Notes: generated from the letters alone by a model not told the origin. DNA of 64,000 nucleotides from VFMC01 sp040380855 (GCA_040380855.1 JBEIIG010000010.1:1-64000), one strand, 5' to 3'. Positions 1 through 7,849 are shown, counted from the first letter of the stretch. Program-made: numbers and translations.

Positions 1-186
1 CCCGGCACCAGCGGGTTGCCCCGCCGCCCGGTCGATGTGCGCCTGTCGAAGGGCCTCGCCGTCATCGCCGTGGTGCTGGCCATCATCTATCCGCAGTGGG
101 GCGTCACCGCGCTGCTGGTGCTGGCCGTCGACCGGTTCGTCATCCGCAAGGTGCGCTCGTTGCGCACAGCGTTCGGGCAGGCATGA
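1..186 (+). CDS. C-terminal end of a membrane protein, possibly PepSY-associated
   Basis: Only the last 61 residues are in the window; the 5' part is cut off by the window edge. The visible part has a basic stretch (RRPVDVRLSK), one hydrophobic helix (LAVIAVVLAIIY), a PQWG turn, a second hydrophobic stretch and a basic tail (RKVRSLR). That short two-helix ending is typical of PepSY-associated transmembrane proteins, which often sit beside copper proteins, but the assignment is an inference from the tail and the neighbour. The stop codon overlaps the start of the copper-chaperone gene (ATGA), so the two are very likely one operon. Confidence 0.5.
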   Translation, partial: PGTSGLPRRPVDVRLSKGLAVIAVVLAIIYPQWGVTALLVLAVDRFVIRKVRSLRTAFGQA

Positions 187-683
187 CGCGCCGCTCGCTC
201 ATCGGCCTGGTGACGGCAGCGGCGTGCAGCGCCGCGCTGGTCGCCGCATGCGGCAGCGAGGCGCCCGCGGCATCGTTCGGTGCCGAAGCGGCCTGGGCCC
301 GCCCCACGCCCACCGGTGCCACCAACGGCGTGATCTACCTCACCGTGTCGAGCGATGTGGCCGACGCGCTCGTCGGGGCCGAGGTGCCCACCTCGATCGC
401 CGCCTCGACGGAACTGCACGCCACGATGGGCGGCGACTCCGGAGGCGGGCACTCGCACGGCGGCGACGGTGGCGACGGCGAGATGATGTCGATGGGCGCA
501 GTCGAGTCGTTTCCCATCGCGGCCGGCGAAACGCTCACGTTCGCGCCCGGCGGCAACCACATCATGCTCATCGACGTTGCCGAACCGCTCACCCGCGACA
601 CCCGGTTCACCGTCACGCTCCGGTTCGCCTCGGGCTGCTCGCTCGACGTGCCCGTGGTAGTTGCCGACAACCCGCCGGGCTGA
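183..683 (+). CDS. PCu(A)C-type periplasmic copper chaperone lipoprotein
   Basis: A 166-aa exported protein. Residues 1-23 form a lipoprotein signal peptide ending in LVAAC, with Cys23 the predicted lipidated residue. The rest matches the PCu(A)C (DUF461) fold, whose members bind Cu(I) through His and Met and hand it to targets such as cytochrome oxidase. The expected ligands are visible as HATM (His79, Met82), MMSM (101-104) and NHIM (His126, Met128). A His/Gly/Asp-rich insert (about residues 84-100) lies between them and may add metal ligands. The ATG was chosen because it makes a 4-nt overlap with the upstream gene and gives a clean signal peptide. Confidence 0.85.
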   Translation: MTRRSLIGLVTAAACSAALVAACGSEAPAASFGAEAAWARPTPTGATNGVIYLTVSSDVADALVGAEVPTSIAASTELHATMGGDSGGGHSHGGDGGDGEMMSMGAVESFPIAAGETLTFAPGGNHIMLIDVAEPLTRDTRFTVTLRFASGCSLDVPVVVADNPPG

Positions 684-739
684 GCAGCGGGATCGACAGC
701 CCCGAGCATTGTGTCTCCATTCCTCTCTAACGTGTCCCC

Positions 740-860
740 ATGGAAGTCGGGCTGCGCGAACTGAGGCAACACCTGTCCGAGTACATGCGCCGTGTCGGGT
801 CCTCACCTCGAGCCCGCACCGACCTTCACCAGGGGCTCGCCGCACGACAACTCGGGTTCC
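740..860 (+). pseudogene. Remnant of a Phd/YefM-type antitoxin gene
   Basis: The ATG at 740 opens a frame reading MEVGLRELRQHLSEYMRRV, which is the standard N-terminus of Phd-family antitoxins (DNA-binding half). After that the frame drifts into unrelated sequence and stops about 40 codons in, where a Phd protein would continue with a toxin-neutralising segment. No toxin gene (PIN, RelE or Doc type) follows. The simplest reading is a decayed toxin-antitoxin locus whose 3' end was lost or overwritten by the flavoprotein gene that starts at 861. Whether a short peptide is still made is unknown. Confidence 0.6.
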
Positions 861-2807
861 ATGTCGTTGGTTGCTGAACCGGCCACGGCGTTGGTGGTGG
901 GCGGCGGGCCCGGTGGGCTGATGGCCTCCGAGGTGCTCGCCACCGCCGGCCTGCGGGTGACCGTGGTCGAGCACATGCCGTCGGTGGGCCGCAAGTTGCT
1001 GCTGGCCGGGCGCAGCGGGCTGAACCTCACCCACAGCGAACCGACCGACGAACTGCTCGCCCGCTACGGGACGCAGCGCCAACGGCTCGAGCGGGCGATC
1101 GACTCGTTCGATGCCGCCGACCTGCGCGCCTGGTGCGCGGGCCTGGGCGAACCCACCTTCATCGGCTCGAGCGGGCGGGTGTTCCCCCAGTCGTTCCGGG
1201 CCACGCCGTTGCTGCGGGCGTGGTTGCAGCGGCTCGACCGACTCGGTGTCGTCATCGTCACCCGCACCCGCTGGACCGGCTGGGGTCGTCTGCCCGACGG
1301 CTCCATCGACCCGCGCCGCATCACCGTGCGCACGGTTGGCGACGACGACAGCGCGACGGTTCGTGAGCTGAGCGCCGATGTGGTGGTGCTGGCGCTCGGT
1401 GGGGCCAGTTGGCCGCGTGTGGGCTCCGACGGGGGTTGGGCCAGCGTCGTGTGCGAGGCAGGCGTAGAGGTGCATCCGCTGCGCCCGGCGAACTGCGGTG
1501 TGCGCTGTGAGTGGGCGCCGCTGTTCGTGGGCCGCCACGCGGGTTCCCCGGTGAAGAACGTCGCCGTGACCGTCGCGGGTGACCCCGCCGCCGCCGTGCG
1601 CGGCGACCTGATGATCGCCGACGACGGCCTGGAGGGCGGCCCGGTGTACACGCTGTCGGCCGCGGCGCGCGACGCCATCGACCGCACCGGCAGCGCCACG
1701 CTGCTGGTCGACCTGCATCCCGACCTCACGGTGGCCGACGTGGTGGCCCGCCTGCAACGGCGCCGCCCCAAGGACTCGCTGTCGACCGTACTGAAGCGCA
1801 CCCTCGGCCTGTCACCCACCGCTGTGGCGCTGCTGCACGAGGTGTGCGGCCCGTCCGCACCGCGCGACTCCGCCGCCCTGGCGGCACTGGTGAAGGCCGT
1901 GCCCGTCGTGGTGCGGGCCACGGCGTCGATCGATCGGGCCATCTCCAGCGCCGGTGGCATCGCCTTCGACGAGATCGACGAGGCGTTCATGCTGCGCCGT
2001 CTGCCGGGAGTGTTCGTGGCGGGCGAGATGCTCGACTGGGAGGCACCCACCGGCGGCTACCTGCTGCAGGCCACGTTCGCCACCGCCGTCGCCGCCGCAC
2101 GGGGCGCGCTGCGCTGGATGGCGCACGACGCCGCCGACCTCGACCCTGGCGCCGACACCGACCGCTACACCGAGGTCGATGCCGGCGACACGCTGTGGCG
2201 CTTCGATCGACGCTTCCTCACCTCGAACTGGACCTGCATCTGGGGCCGTGGCTGCCAGGGCATCGGTCCGGTGGCAGCGCCCGAACTCGGCTACGGCTGC
2301 TGCTCGCTGGGCGCCGAGCTCGATGGGGTGGACGAGGCACTCACCCTGGCTGCCAACGCCGATGCGCTGTCGCCCGACATCTTCCAGTTCCACGCCGAAG
2401 CTGCAACGGGCGGCGTGTTCCGCGACGAGGCCCGCGACGCCACCCGCGTGGTCGACGGCGCGTGCGTCTTCCTGAACCGGGTGGGGTTCGAAGGCGGGGC
2501 CGGTTGCGCGCTGCACCTCGCCGCCGTGCGCGCCGGCGAATCGCCCATCGACTGGAAGCCGTCGGTGTGCTGGCAGCTGCCCATCAAGGTCGACTGGGTG
2601 ATGCGCGACGACGATGTGGAGATCGCAACGGTGCGCGGCTGGGAACGCCGCGATTGGGGCGACGACGGCCCCGGCATGGCCTGGTGCTGCACCGAGGGCA
2701 CCGATGCCTACGTGGGCGACCGGCAGGTGGTGGACAGCCTGGCTGACGAGCTGACCGAGATCGTCGGCCACACCGTGTTCGTGGAGCTGCGCCGCCGCCT
2801 GGGCTGA
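861..2807 (+). CDS. HI0933/BaiN-type flavoprotein fused to a Cys-rich C-terminal domain
   Basis: A 648-aa predicted cytoplasmic protein. Residues about 10-400 form an HI0933/BaiN-like NAD(P)/FAD oxidoreductase: a Rossmann motif GGGPGGL near residues 14-20, the GRKLLLAGRSGLNLTH segment typical of the family, and a C-terminal FAD motif GVFVAGEMLDWEAPTGGYLLQ. Family members reduce C=C bonds or are uncharacterised. From about residue 440 a different domain begins, with cysteines in TCIWGRGCQ, GCC, GAGC and VCW contexts, like small bacterial proteins thought to hold a metal or Fe-S centre. The ATG at 861 starts just before the FAD motif; the longer frame upstream is antitoxin remnant. The fusion suggests an internal electron donor or acceptor, which is untested. 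Confidence 0.8.
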   Translation: MSLVAEPATALVVGGGPGGLMASEVLATAGLRVTVVEHMPSVGRKLLLAGRSGLNLTHSEPTDELLARYGTQRQRLERAIDSFDAADLRAWCAGLGEPTFIGSSGRVFPQSFRATPLLRAWLQRLDRLGVVIVTRTRWTGWGRLPDGSIDPRRITVRTVGDDDSATVRELSADVVVLALGGASWPRVGSDGGWASVVCEAGVEVHPLRPANCGVRCEWAPLFVGRHAGSPVKNVAVTVAGDPAAAVRGDLMIADDGLEGGPVYTLSAAARDAIDRTGSATLLVDLHPDLTVADVVARLQRRRPKDSLSTVLKRTLGLSPTAVALLHEVCGPSAPRDSAALAALVKAVPVVVRATASIDRAISSAGGIAFDEIDEAFMLRRLPGVFVAGEMLDWEAPTGGYLLQATFATAVAAARGALRWMAHDAADLDPGADTDRYTEVDAGDTLWRFDRRFLTSNWTCIWGRGCQGIGPVAAPELGYGCCSLGAELDGVDEALTLAANADALSPDIFQFHAEAATGGVFRDEARDATRVVDGACVFLNRVGFEGGAGCALHLAAVRAGESPIDWKPSVCWQLPIKVDWVMRDDDVEIATVRGWERRDWGDDGPGMAWCCTEGTDAYVGDRQVVDSLADELTEIVGHTVFVELRRRLG

Positions 2808-2829
2808 CGGGCGATCGTCCTCGTCTGCA

Positions 2830-4128
2830 TCAACACCGACACCGCTCGCCGGTTTTCTCCGCGGGAAAATCCTGCGCCCTCCCGGGTGCGCCGTAGCCGA
2901 GGGCGAGCAAGCAATCGTTCACATGCAGTCGGTCGCCGGCCCAGTTGCCGATGTTGCCAGGCGCGGTGGCCGCTGGTGCGATGAAGGCGCCGCGGGCGAT
3001 GGGCCGGTCGATGGGCGAGCCGTCGGCGCGAACGACGGTGAGCGTGCGGTCGGAGTGCAGCGTGAGCATCAGGCGTTCGAGGTGCACCCGACGATGGTGG
3101 AACCAACACAACCTGACGAGATTGCGCAGCCGGGTGGGGCCCCCCTTCAACCGGTCGATCACGTGATGAGCCTCGAACGCGCCGGCATGGTTGCAGCCGG
3201 GGAACTGGCACGTGGCATGGCGCAGCGCCAGCCAGCGCCGCTGCCCCACCGAGGGCGACACCTTTCGATCGACCTGCACCGGCCCCTTCGGGTACTCGAG
3301 CACTGTGGTGACCGACCCGTCGCAGGCCATCGCCTCGGCGATCTCGGGTGCGATGGCCGGCCCCTGGTCGAGGTGGGCGCTGCCGTCGGCCTCCACATGT
3401 GCGATCACCTGCGCCGGGGTGTGGCCACCGCCGCACACCAGGTCGACCAGCGTGTCGGCGGCATTGGCCGCCCACCGCTGCCCCTTCACCAGCGGGGTGG
3501 CAGCGCGCACCGTGTCGATGACCGTGCGGGCGCGCTCGGCCGGCAGACGGATGCTGATGGTGGTGGACCCATCGCTCTCGCTGGTCCAGGTGAACTCGCG
3601 CACGTCGAGTTGGCGAGTCGCATCGCGAGCAGTGACCCGGCGGGCGGCCGACACCAGCACCGCCACCTGCGACGCCGTTGCCGCCTCGGCGAGCGTGGCC
3701 CATTTCGCCTCGTCGGCCGGCACGGCGACGCGCGTGATCGCCCGTACCTTTGACCACGACAGCCGCCCGGCTGCCAGCGCTGCACCGATCGACGGCAGCG
3801 ACGGCAGCACCCGGGCCACCCGCAACCGCTCGGACGCGGCCGTGTATCCCAGGCCGCACTTCCACGACAACCACTGCTGGGCCGAGCGACACTCCCAACT
3901 CGCCCACACCTGGCGCCGGTCGAACTCGTCGAGCACGGCCAACATGCGCGCCGTGCCCGCCGCCTCCCACTCGGCATGGCCGACCAACTCGGCCTCGAGG
4001 TGCTCGGACGGCATGGTGCGCGGATCGGGCAGCGCGCCCGGCGACGCGAGCACCGGCGGACGAGGGGGCGCCGACCCGCGGGAGGTCGACGACGTGGACG
4101 TGGTGGGAGGGATGAGGGTGGTCGACAT
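2830..4128 (-). CDS. DUF222/HNH endonuclease (13E12-repeat family)
   Basis: A 432-aa protein of the DUF222-HNH family that occurs in many copies in actinobacterial genomes (REP13E12-type). The DUF222 region covers roughly residues 35-290. The HNH nuclease motif follows: CQFPGC, AHHVIDR, then NLVRLCWFHHRRVH, with the paired His, Asn and terminal His needed for metal-dependent DNA cleavage. The ATG at 4128 follows a stop-containing spacer and precedes a Thr/Ser/Pro-rich tail. The gene is bounded by two near-identical palindromes (2851-2870 and 4158-4176); the distal one codes for the last residues (DFPAEKT). Target and biological role are unknown; the family is suspected of being mobile. Confidence 0.85.
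   Translation of the reverse strand: MSTTLIPPTTSTSSTSRGSAPPRPPVLASPGALPDPRTMPSEHLEAELVGHAEWEAAGTARMLAVLDEFDRRQVWASWECRSAQQWLSWKCGLGYTAASERLRVARVLPSLPSIGAALAAGRLSWSKVRAITRVAVPADEAKWATLAEAATASQVAVLVSAARRVTARDATRQLDVREFTWTSESDGSTTISIRLPAERARTVIDTVRAATPLVKGQRWAANAADTLVDLVCGGGHTPAQVIAHVEADGSAHLDQGPAIAPEIAEAMACDGSVTTVLEYPKGPVQVDRKVSPSVGQRRWLALRHATCQFPGCNHAGAFEAHHVIDRLKGGPTRLRNLVRLCWFHHRRVHLERLMLTLHSDRTLTVVRADGSPIDRPIARGAFIAPAATAPGNIGNWAGDRLHVNDCLLALGYGAPGRAQDFPAEKTGERCRC
2851..2870. repeat. Palindromic repeat copy 1, inside the 3' end of the HNH gene
   Basis: GGTTTTCTCCGCGGGAAAAT, a near-perfect inverted repeat centred on CCGCGG. It differs from copy 2 by one inserted base (CTCC against CCC) and is translated as part of the HNH protein's C-terminus. 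Confidence 0.75.
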
Positions 4129-4157
4129 GGGGTCATGCTGCCAAAGGGGTGTGATGC

Positions 4158-4176
4158 GGTTTTCCCGCGGGAAAAT
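4158..4176. repeat. Palindromic repeat copy 2, upstream of the HNH gene
   Basis: GGTTTTCCCGCGGGAAAAT. The core TTTTCCCGCGGGAAAA is a perfect 16-bp palindrome. It lies 29 bp upstream of the HNH start, so the pair brackets the gene. Candidate element boundary, recombination site or operator. Confidence 0.75.
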
Positions 4177-4238
4177 CGATTGACCCTGCGCCCGAGCACG
4201 ACCACCGGACGGCAACTGCTCGGCGCCGTCGAAGGCCG

Positions 4239-4244
4239 TACCAT
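4239..4244 (+). promoter_or_regulatory. Leaderless -10 box (TACCAT) for the TauD-like gene
   Basis: TACCAT is followed by 7 nt and then the ATG at 4252, so transcription should begin at or next to the start codon. No Shine-Dalgarno sequence is visible. Confidence 0.55.
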
Positions 4245-4251
4245 CGCGGGC

Positions 4252-5136
4252 ATGACCACCAGCAGCGACGCCGACCACCGAGCCATCTCGATCCGGCCGG
4301 TGTCGCCTGCGTGCGGCGGCGAGGTGACCGGCATCGACCTGCGCCACCCCACAGCGACCCACATGGCACTGCTCGAAGCAGCCCTCGCCGAACACGGTGT
4401 GTTGTTTGTCCGCGACCAGCACCTCACACCCGAGCAGCAGGTGGCACTCACGGCCCGATTCGGCGAGGTGCTGCGGGTGCCCTACATCAAGCACCTCGAC
4501 GAGCACCCCGACATCATCGCCGTGCTGAAGGAGGCCGACGAACGGAAGATCTCCACCTTCGGGGGCACCTGGCACTCCGACTTCTCGTTCCTCGACACAC
4601 CTCCGAGCCTCACCCTGCTGTACGCCATCGAGGTTCCCGATGTCGGCGGCGACACGCTGTGGGCCAGCCAGTACGCCGCCTACGAAGCACTCTCACTGGG
4701 CATGCAGCGGCTGCTCGACCCGTTGCGCGCCGTGCAGACCGGCTGGCCTCACGGCACCAACGGCCCGGGGCCCAACGCAGCGGTCAGCAGGTCGGTGGTG
4801 ATGACCCGTAACGACCCGAGTGCCGACCGCGAGGTGCTGCACCCCGTGGTGCGGGTGCACCCGGTGACCCGACGGAAGGCGTTGTTCGTGAACCCCGTGT
4901 ACACCCAGCGGTTCGAAGGGATGACCGCCGACGAGTCGCGCTCGCTGCTGCAGTACCTCTTCGACCATGCCACACGCGCCGAGTTCACCTGCCGAGTGCA
5001 CTGGACGCCGGGCACGCTGGCCATCTGGGACAACCGCTGCCTGCTGCACCTGGCCATCAACGACTACGACGGCAGCCGCCGCCTGCTGCACCGCACCACC
5101 GTCGCGGGCGAGCGCCCGGTCGGTATCGCCGGCTGA
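4252..5136 (+). CDS. TauD/TfdA-family Fe(II)/2-oxoglutarate dioxygenase
   Basis: A 294-aa non-heme iron dioxygenase. Such enzymes use 2-oxoglutarate and O2 to hydroxylate small substrates (taurine, alkyl sulfates, phenoxyacetates and others), often releasing sulfite or a side chain. The facial triad is visible: His108 and Asp110 in GTWHSDF and the distal His266 in WDNRCLLHLA. The 2-oxoglutarate-binding Arg is probably Arg281 in LLHRTTV. Length matches the family. The gene stands alone, with a leaderless promoter in front, so the substrate cannot be read from context. Confidence 0.85.
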   Translation: MTTSSDADHRAISIRPVSPACGGEVTGIDLRHPTATHMALLEAALAEHGVLFVRDQHLTPEQQVALTARFGEVLRVPYIKHLDEHPDIIAVLKEADERKISTFGGTWHSDFSFLDTPPSLTLLYAIEVPDVGGDTLWASQYAAYEALSLGMQRLLDPLRAVQTGWPHGTNGPGPNAAVSRSVVMTRNDPSADREVLHPVVRVHPVTRRKALFVNPVYTQRFEGMTADESRSLLQYLFDHATRAEFTCRVHWTPGTLAIWDNRCLLHLAINDYDGSRRLLHRTTVAGERPVGIAG

Positions 5137-5180
5137 CCGGTCGGACCGATAATCACCGCAGCCGGGAGCTGCCGACTGCG

Positions 5181-5186
5181 TACGGT
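5181..5186 (+). promoter_or_regulatory. Leaderless -10 box (TACGGT) for the GNAT gene
   Basis: TACGGT lies 8 nt before the ATG at 5195; no ribosome-binding sequence lies between them. Confidence 0.5.
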
Positions 5187-5194
5187 CGCGGGCC

Positions 5195-6214
5195 ATGTAT
5201 CTCGATCTGCCCTCCGGTTACGTCGCCCGCTCCTATCGCGGGCGAGTCGACCATGCGCTCATGGCGGCGCTCAAGACGGCGGCGCAACGCGACGAACCCG
5301 ATGCCGAACTGTCGACGGCCGAGCAGTTCGATGCGACGTACGCGCACCTCGAACGCTGCGACATCGAGCGCGACGTCGCCATCATCGAGACCACCACAGG
5401 TGAACCGGCCGCATACCTGCGCACCGCCTGGGACCACGCCGAAGGCGACAGCCGTGTGTGGTACGCCATCCTCGCCGTCCACCCCGATCACCGCTCGCCC
5501 GAACTGCTGACTGCACTCGTCGGCGGGTGGGAGGCCCACGTCGACCTGATCGAGCCCGACGACGGGCGGCGGTCGCAACTGCGCGCCTGGGCGCCACACC
5601 CGGGCATCGGGTTGCCCGAGATCGGCCTCGGCGCGGCGCTCGAGCAGGCCGGCTTCACCACCACACGGTTCGCGGCCTCACTGGTGCGGCCGCATCTCGA
5701 CGACATCCCCGACTACGCACTGCCCGCTGGCGTCGAGATGCGACCGGTCGAACCTCACCACCTGCACCAGATCTGGGCCACGCACCACGAGGCGTTCCGC
5801 GGCCAGCCCGACTTCGTCGAGACCGACGAAGTCGAGTTCCAGTCGTTCCTCGCCGACCCGCTGCGCGACGAGACCCTGTGGAAGATCGCGTGGGTGGGCG
5901 ACGGCCCCGACGCGCAGGTGGTGGGCCAGGTGAAGTCGTTCATCAACGCCGAGGAGAACCGACTCGCCGGCCGTCTGCGCGGATACACCGAGCACATCTC
6001 CACCACCCTCGGTTGGCGGGGCAAGGGCATCGCCCGAGCGTTGATCGTGGCGAGCCTCCACGAACTGAAGGCCCGCGGGATGACCGAGGCCGCGCTCGGC
6101 GCCGACACCGACAACCCGCAGGCATTCGACCTGTACCGGATGCTCGGCTACGAAGTCATCGCCTACCAGGCTCAGTACGACAAGCCGAGGGGCCAGGTGT
6201 CGATCGTCTCGTAG
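5195..6214 (+). CDS. GNAT-family N-acetyltransferase, probably two tandem GNAT folds
   Basis: A 339-aa protein, twice the usual GNAT length. The second half (about 180-330) holds a well-formed acetyl-CoA motif: STTLGWRGKGIARALIVASLHELKARG followed by NPQAFDLYRMLGYE. The first half has a weaker GNAT-like pattern (YAILAVHPDHRSPELLTALVGGWE) and may be a degenerate copy used for substrate binding, as in mycothiol-synthase-like double-GNAT proteins. The acceptor substrate is unknown. The last 43 bp overlap the 3' end of the convergent RNA-ligase-like gene. Confidence 0.8.
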   Translation: MYLDLPSGYVARSYRGRVDHALMAALKTAAQRDEPDAELSTAEQFDATYAHLERCDIERDVAIIETTTGEPAAYLRTAWDHAEGDSRVWYAILAVHPDHRSPELLTALVGGWEAHVDLIEPDDGRRSQLRAWAPHPGIGLPEIGLGAALEQAGFTTTRFAASLVRPHLDDIPDYALPAGVEMRPVEPHHLHQIWATHHEAFRGQPDFVETDEVEFQSFLADPLRDETLWKIAWVGDGPDAQVVGQVKSFINAEENRLAGRLRGYTEHISTTLGWRGKGIARALIVASLHELKARGMTEAALGADTDNPQAFDLYRMLGYEVIAYQAQYDKPRGQVSIVS

Positions 6215-6675
6215 CGAGCGCCGGCAGGGTCGAGGCGGCTCTGCACCAACGCGATCTCATCGACGACGAACTCGGCGCTGACCATCGAGCCGAGTACCCG
6301 TGGCATCTGTGCGTACGGCTTCACCCGGGCCAGGGTGACGTGCCCGGTGAACCGCTTGCGCGGCGGCTCGCCGAGATGGGCGGTGCGCTCGGCCACCTCA
6401 GCGGCAAGGTCGTCGAGTCCGGCCGCGGGCACCACCAGCGCGCGCTCGGCCAGTACGTCGACCGCGGGTCCGAGACGCACCGTTGCCTCAGGCATCGACC
6501 AACCCTCCATCGCCGCGCGCACGTCGTCGGGCCGCACCTCGCCGAGGAACCGCAGGGTGATGTGCCACGACTCGGGCACCACGAAGCGCACGCCGCGTTG
6601 GTCTTTGCGGTGCAGTGCGGTGAGATCGGCCACCACCTCCTCGGGTGGCCATACGGCGATGAACAGTCGGGCCAT
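6172..6675 (-). CDS. thpR: 2'-5' RNA ligase / RNA 2',3'-cyclic phosphodiesterase family (ThpR-like)
   Basis: A 167-aa two-histidine phosphoesterase. Both catalytic HxTx motifs are present: WHITLRFLGE near residue 37 and GHVTLARVK near residue 113. Members open 2',3'-cyclic phosphates on RNA ends and can weakly ligate 2'-5' ends. The ATG at 6675 gives the family start MARLFIAVWPP. The gene lies 8 bp after the DUF2277 gene, so the two are co-transcribed, and its 3' end runs 43 bp into the convergent GNAT gene. Confidence 0.85.
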   Translation of the reverse strand: MARLFIAVWPPEEVVADLTALHRKDQRGVRFVVPESWHITLRFLGEVRPDDVRAAMEGWSMPEATVRLGPAVDVLAERALVVPAAGLDDLAAEVAERTAHLGEPPRKRFTGHVTLARVKPYAQMPRVLGSMVSAEFVVDEIALVQSRLDPAGARYETIDTWPLGLSY

Positions 6676-6683
6676 CCCCCCAG

Positions 6684-6953
6684 TCAACCGGTCGGAGGTC
6701 GTTGCTGGCGCGCGGCGATACGGCGCAGCGGCGGCAGTGTGGGAGGCGGTTGCTTGCGGGGTGGCAGATCGGCCAGCAGTTGGGCAGTGGCCGCAGTGAC
6801 GGCGAGCACGGCGCGTTCGAACGCGTCGGCCGTTGCCGCCGACGTGGTCTGCACACCGCTGATCTTGCGCACGTACTGGCGTGCGGCGGCCTCGATCTCG
6901 TCGGGCGTGGCGCCGGGTTCGAGCCCGCGCAGCGTGGTGATGTTGCGGCACAT
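6684..6953 (-). CDS. DUF2277 family protein
   Basis: An 89-aa protein starting MCRNITTLRGLEPGATPDEIEAAARQ, the characteristic DUF2277 N-terminus (MCRNI-x-L). The middle is helical and Ala-rich, the tail Pro/Arg-rich. The function of DUF2277 is not known. It heads a two-gene unit with the RNA-ligase-like gene and is transcribed divergently from the SDR gene, with 66 bp between the two starts. Confidence 0.85.
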   Translation of the reverse strand: MCRNITTLRGLEPGATPDEIEAAARQYVRKISGVQTTSAATADAFERAVLAVTAATAQLLADLPPRKQPPPTLPPLRRIAARQQRPPTG

Positions 6954-6960
6954 GCGGCCG

Positions 6961-6966
6961 ACCGTA
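6961..6966 (-). promoter_or_regulatory. Leaderless -10 box (TACGGT) for the DUF2277 gene
   Basis: On the minus strand TACGGT is followed by 7 nt and the ATG at 6953. It faces the SDR promoter across a 66-bp divergent gap. Confidence 0.55.
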
Positions 6967-7007
6967 CTGCGCCTCGTCGCCTGGGACGACCGGGCCGACG
7001 GCCGCAG

Positions 7008-7013
7008 TAGGGT
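7008..7013 (+). promoter_or_regulatory. Leaderless -10 box (TAGGGT) for the SDR gene
   Basis: TAGGGT is followed by 6 nt and the ATG at 7020. Confidence 0.5.
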
Positions 7014-7019
7014 CGGCCC

Positions 7020-7793
7020 ATGACCGACGCTGTCCGCGACCTGTTCGACCTGTCCGACGATGTTGCCGTTGTCACCGGCGCGGGCCGGGGCATCGGGGCG
7101 GGCATCGCGCTCACCCTCGGTGCAGCCGGCGCGGCGGTGGTGTGCGCGGCGCGCCGTACCGCCGAGGTCGAGGAGGTGGCCGCCACCATCCGCGCCAACG
7201 GTGGACGGGCCATCGCCGTGCCCACCGATGTCACCGACACCGATGCTGTCGAGGCGCTCGCCCAGCGGGCCGTCGACGAGTTCGGCCACCTCGACATCTG
7301 GGTGAACAACGCCGGCGGCTCGGCGGTGCAGGCGCCGCTGCTGCAGCTCGACCCCGACGAGTGGGACGCCACGCTGCGGCTCAACCTCACCTCCGTGTGG
7401 ACCTGCACCCGCGCCGCCGCGGCAAGCATGCGCGACGGAGGACGCATCGTCAACATCTCGTCGCTCGCCGCTACCACCACGACACCGGGTAGCGGTCACT
7501 ATTCCGCAGCGAAGGCGGGCGTGAACTCGCTCACCCGCACCTTCGCCCGCGAGCTCGGGCCGCGGCTGCGGGTGAACTGCGTGATGCCGGGCGCCGTACC
7601 CACCGAGATCATGATGACCGCGCTGCGCCTCGACGAGGCCGACCTACCGGTGCTCGAGAAGCGGCTGCGGTTGCCGATGCGACGCCTCGGCACCACCGAC
7701 GACCTCGGTCGGGCCGTGCTGTTCCTGGTCGCCCCCGCGTCGAGTTGGGTTACCGGCCAGGTGATCGCCGTCGACGGCGGCCTGTCGGCCTGA
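7020..7793 (+). CDS. Short-chain dehydrogenase/reductase (SDR)
   Basis: A 257-aa classical SDR. The cofactor motif TGAGRGIG is at residues 19-26, NNAG at 96-99, and the catalytic residues are Ser147/148, Tyr161 and Lys165 (YSAAK). The PG segment MPGAVPTEI and the C-terminal VTGQVIAVDGG are also standard. The absence of an acidic residue after strand 2 (VVCAARRT) suggests NADP(H). It oxidises or reduces an alcohol/ketone; the substrate cannot be deduced, as the gene has no operon partner. Confidence 0.85.
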   Translation: MTDAVRDLFDLSDDVAVVTGAGRGIGAGIALTLGAAGAAVVCAARRTAEVEEVAATIRANGGRAIAVPTDVTDTDAVEALAQRAVDEFGHLDIWVNNAGGSAVQAPLLQLDPDEWDATLRLNLTSVWTCTRAAAASMRDGGRIVNISSLAATTTTPGSGHYSAAKAGVNSLTRTFARELGPRLRVNCVMPGAVPTEIMMTALRLDEADLPVLEKRLRLPMRRLGTTDDLGRAVLFLVAPASSWVTGQVIAVDGGLSA

Positions 7794-7826
7794 GCGCAGT
7801 TCGCCTCCTTCCACCGGCTGACGCCG

Positions 7827-7836
7827 GTTGATCAAC
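7827..7836. promoter_or_regulatory. Palindrome GTTGATCAAC, probable operator of the HTH/nucleotidyltransferase pair
   Basis: A perfect 10-bp palindrome. Its TTGATC half lies 16 nt before the -10 box TAACCT (7850-7855), so it overlaps the -35 position of the promoter. That position suits autorepression by the HTH protein encoded next. Confidence 0.5.
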
Positions 7837-7849
7837 TGAGCGGATCCGC

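Noticed and set aside
87..1757. 556-codon open frame on the minus strand across the copper chaperone and flavoprotein genes
   Set aside because: Its product is His/Arg/Gly-rich with no motif, while the plus-strand genes have clear family features; it is a typical shadow frame in high-GC DNA.
2830..4176. Whole HNH region as an insertion sequence
   Set aside because: No transposase, no clear target-site duplication, and one palindrome lies inside the coding region; only a hypothesis of mobility is kept.
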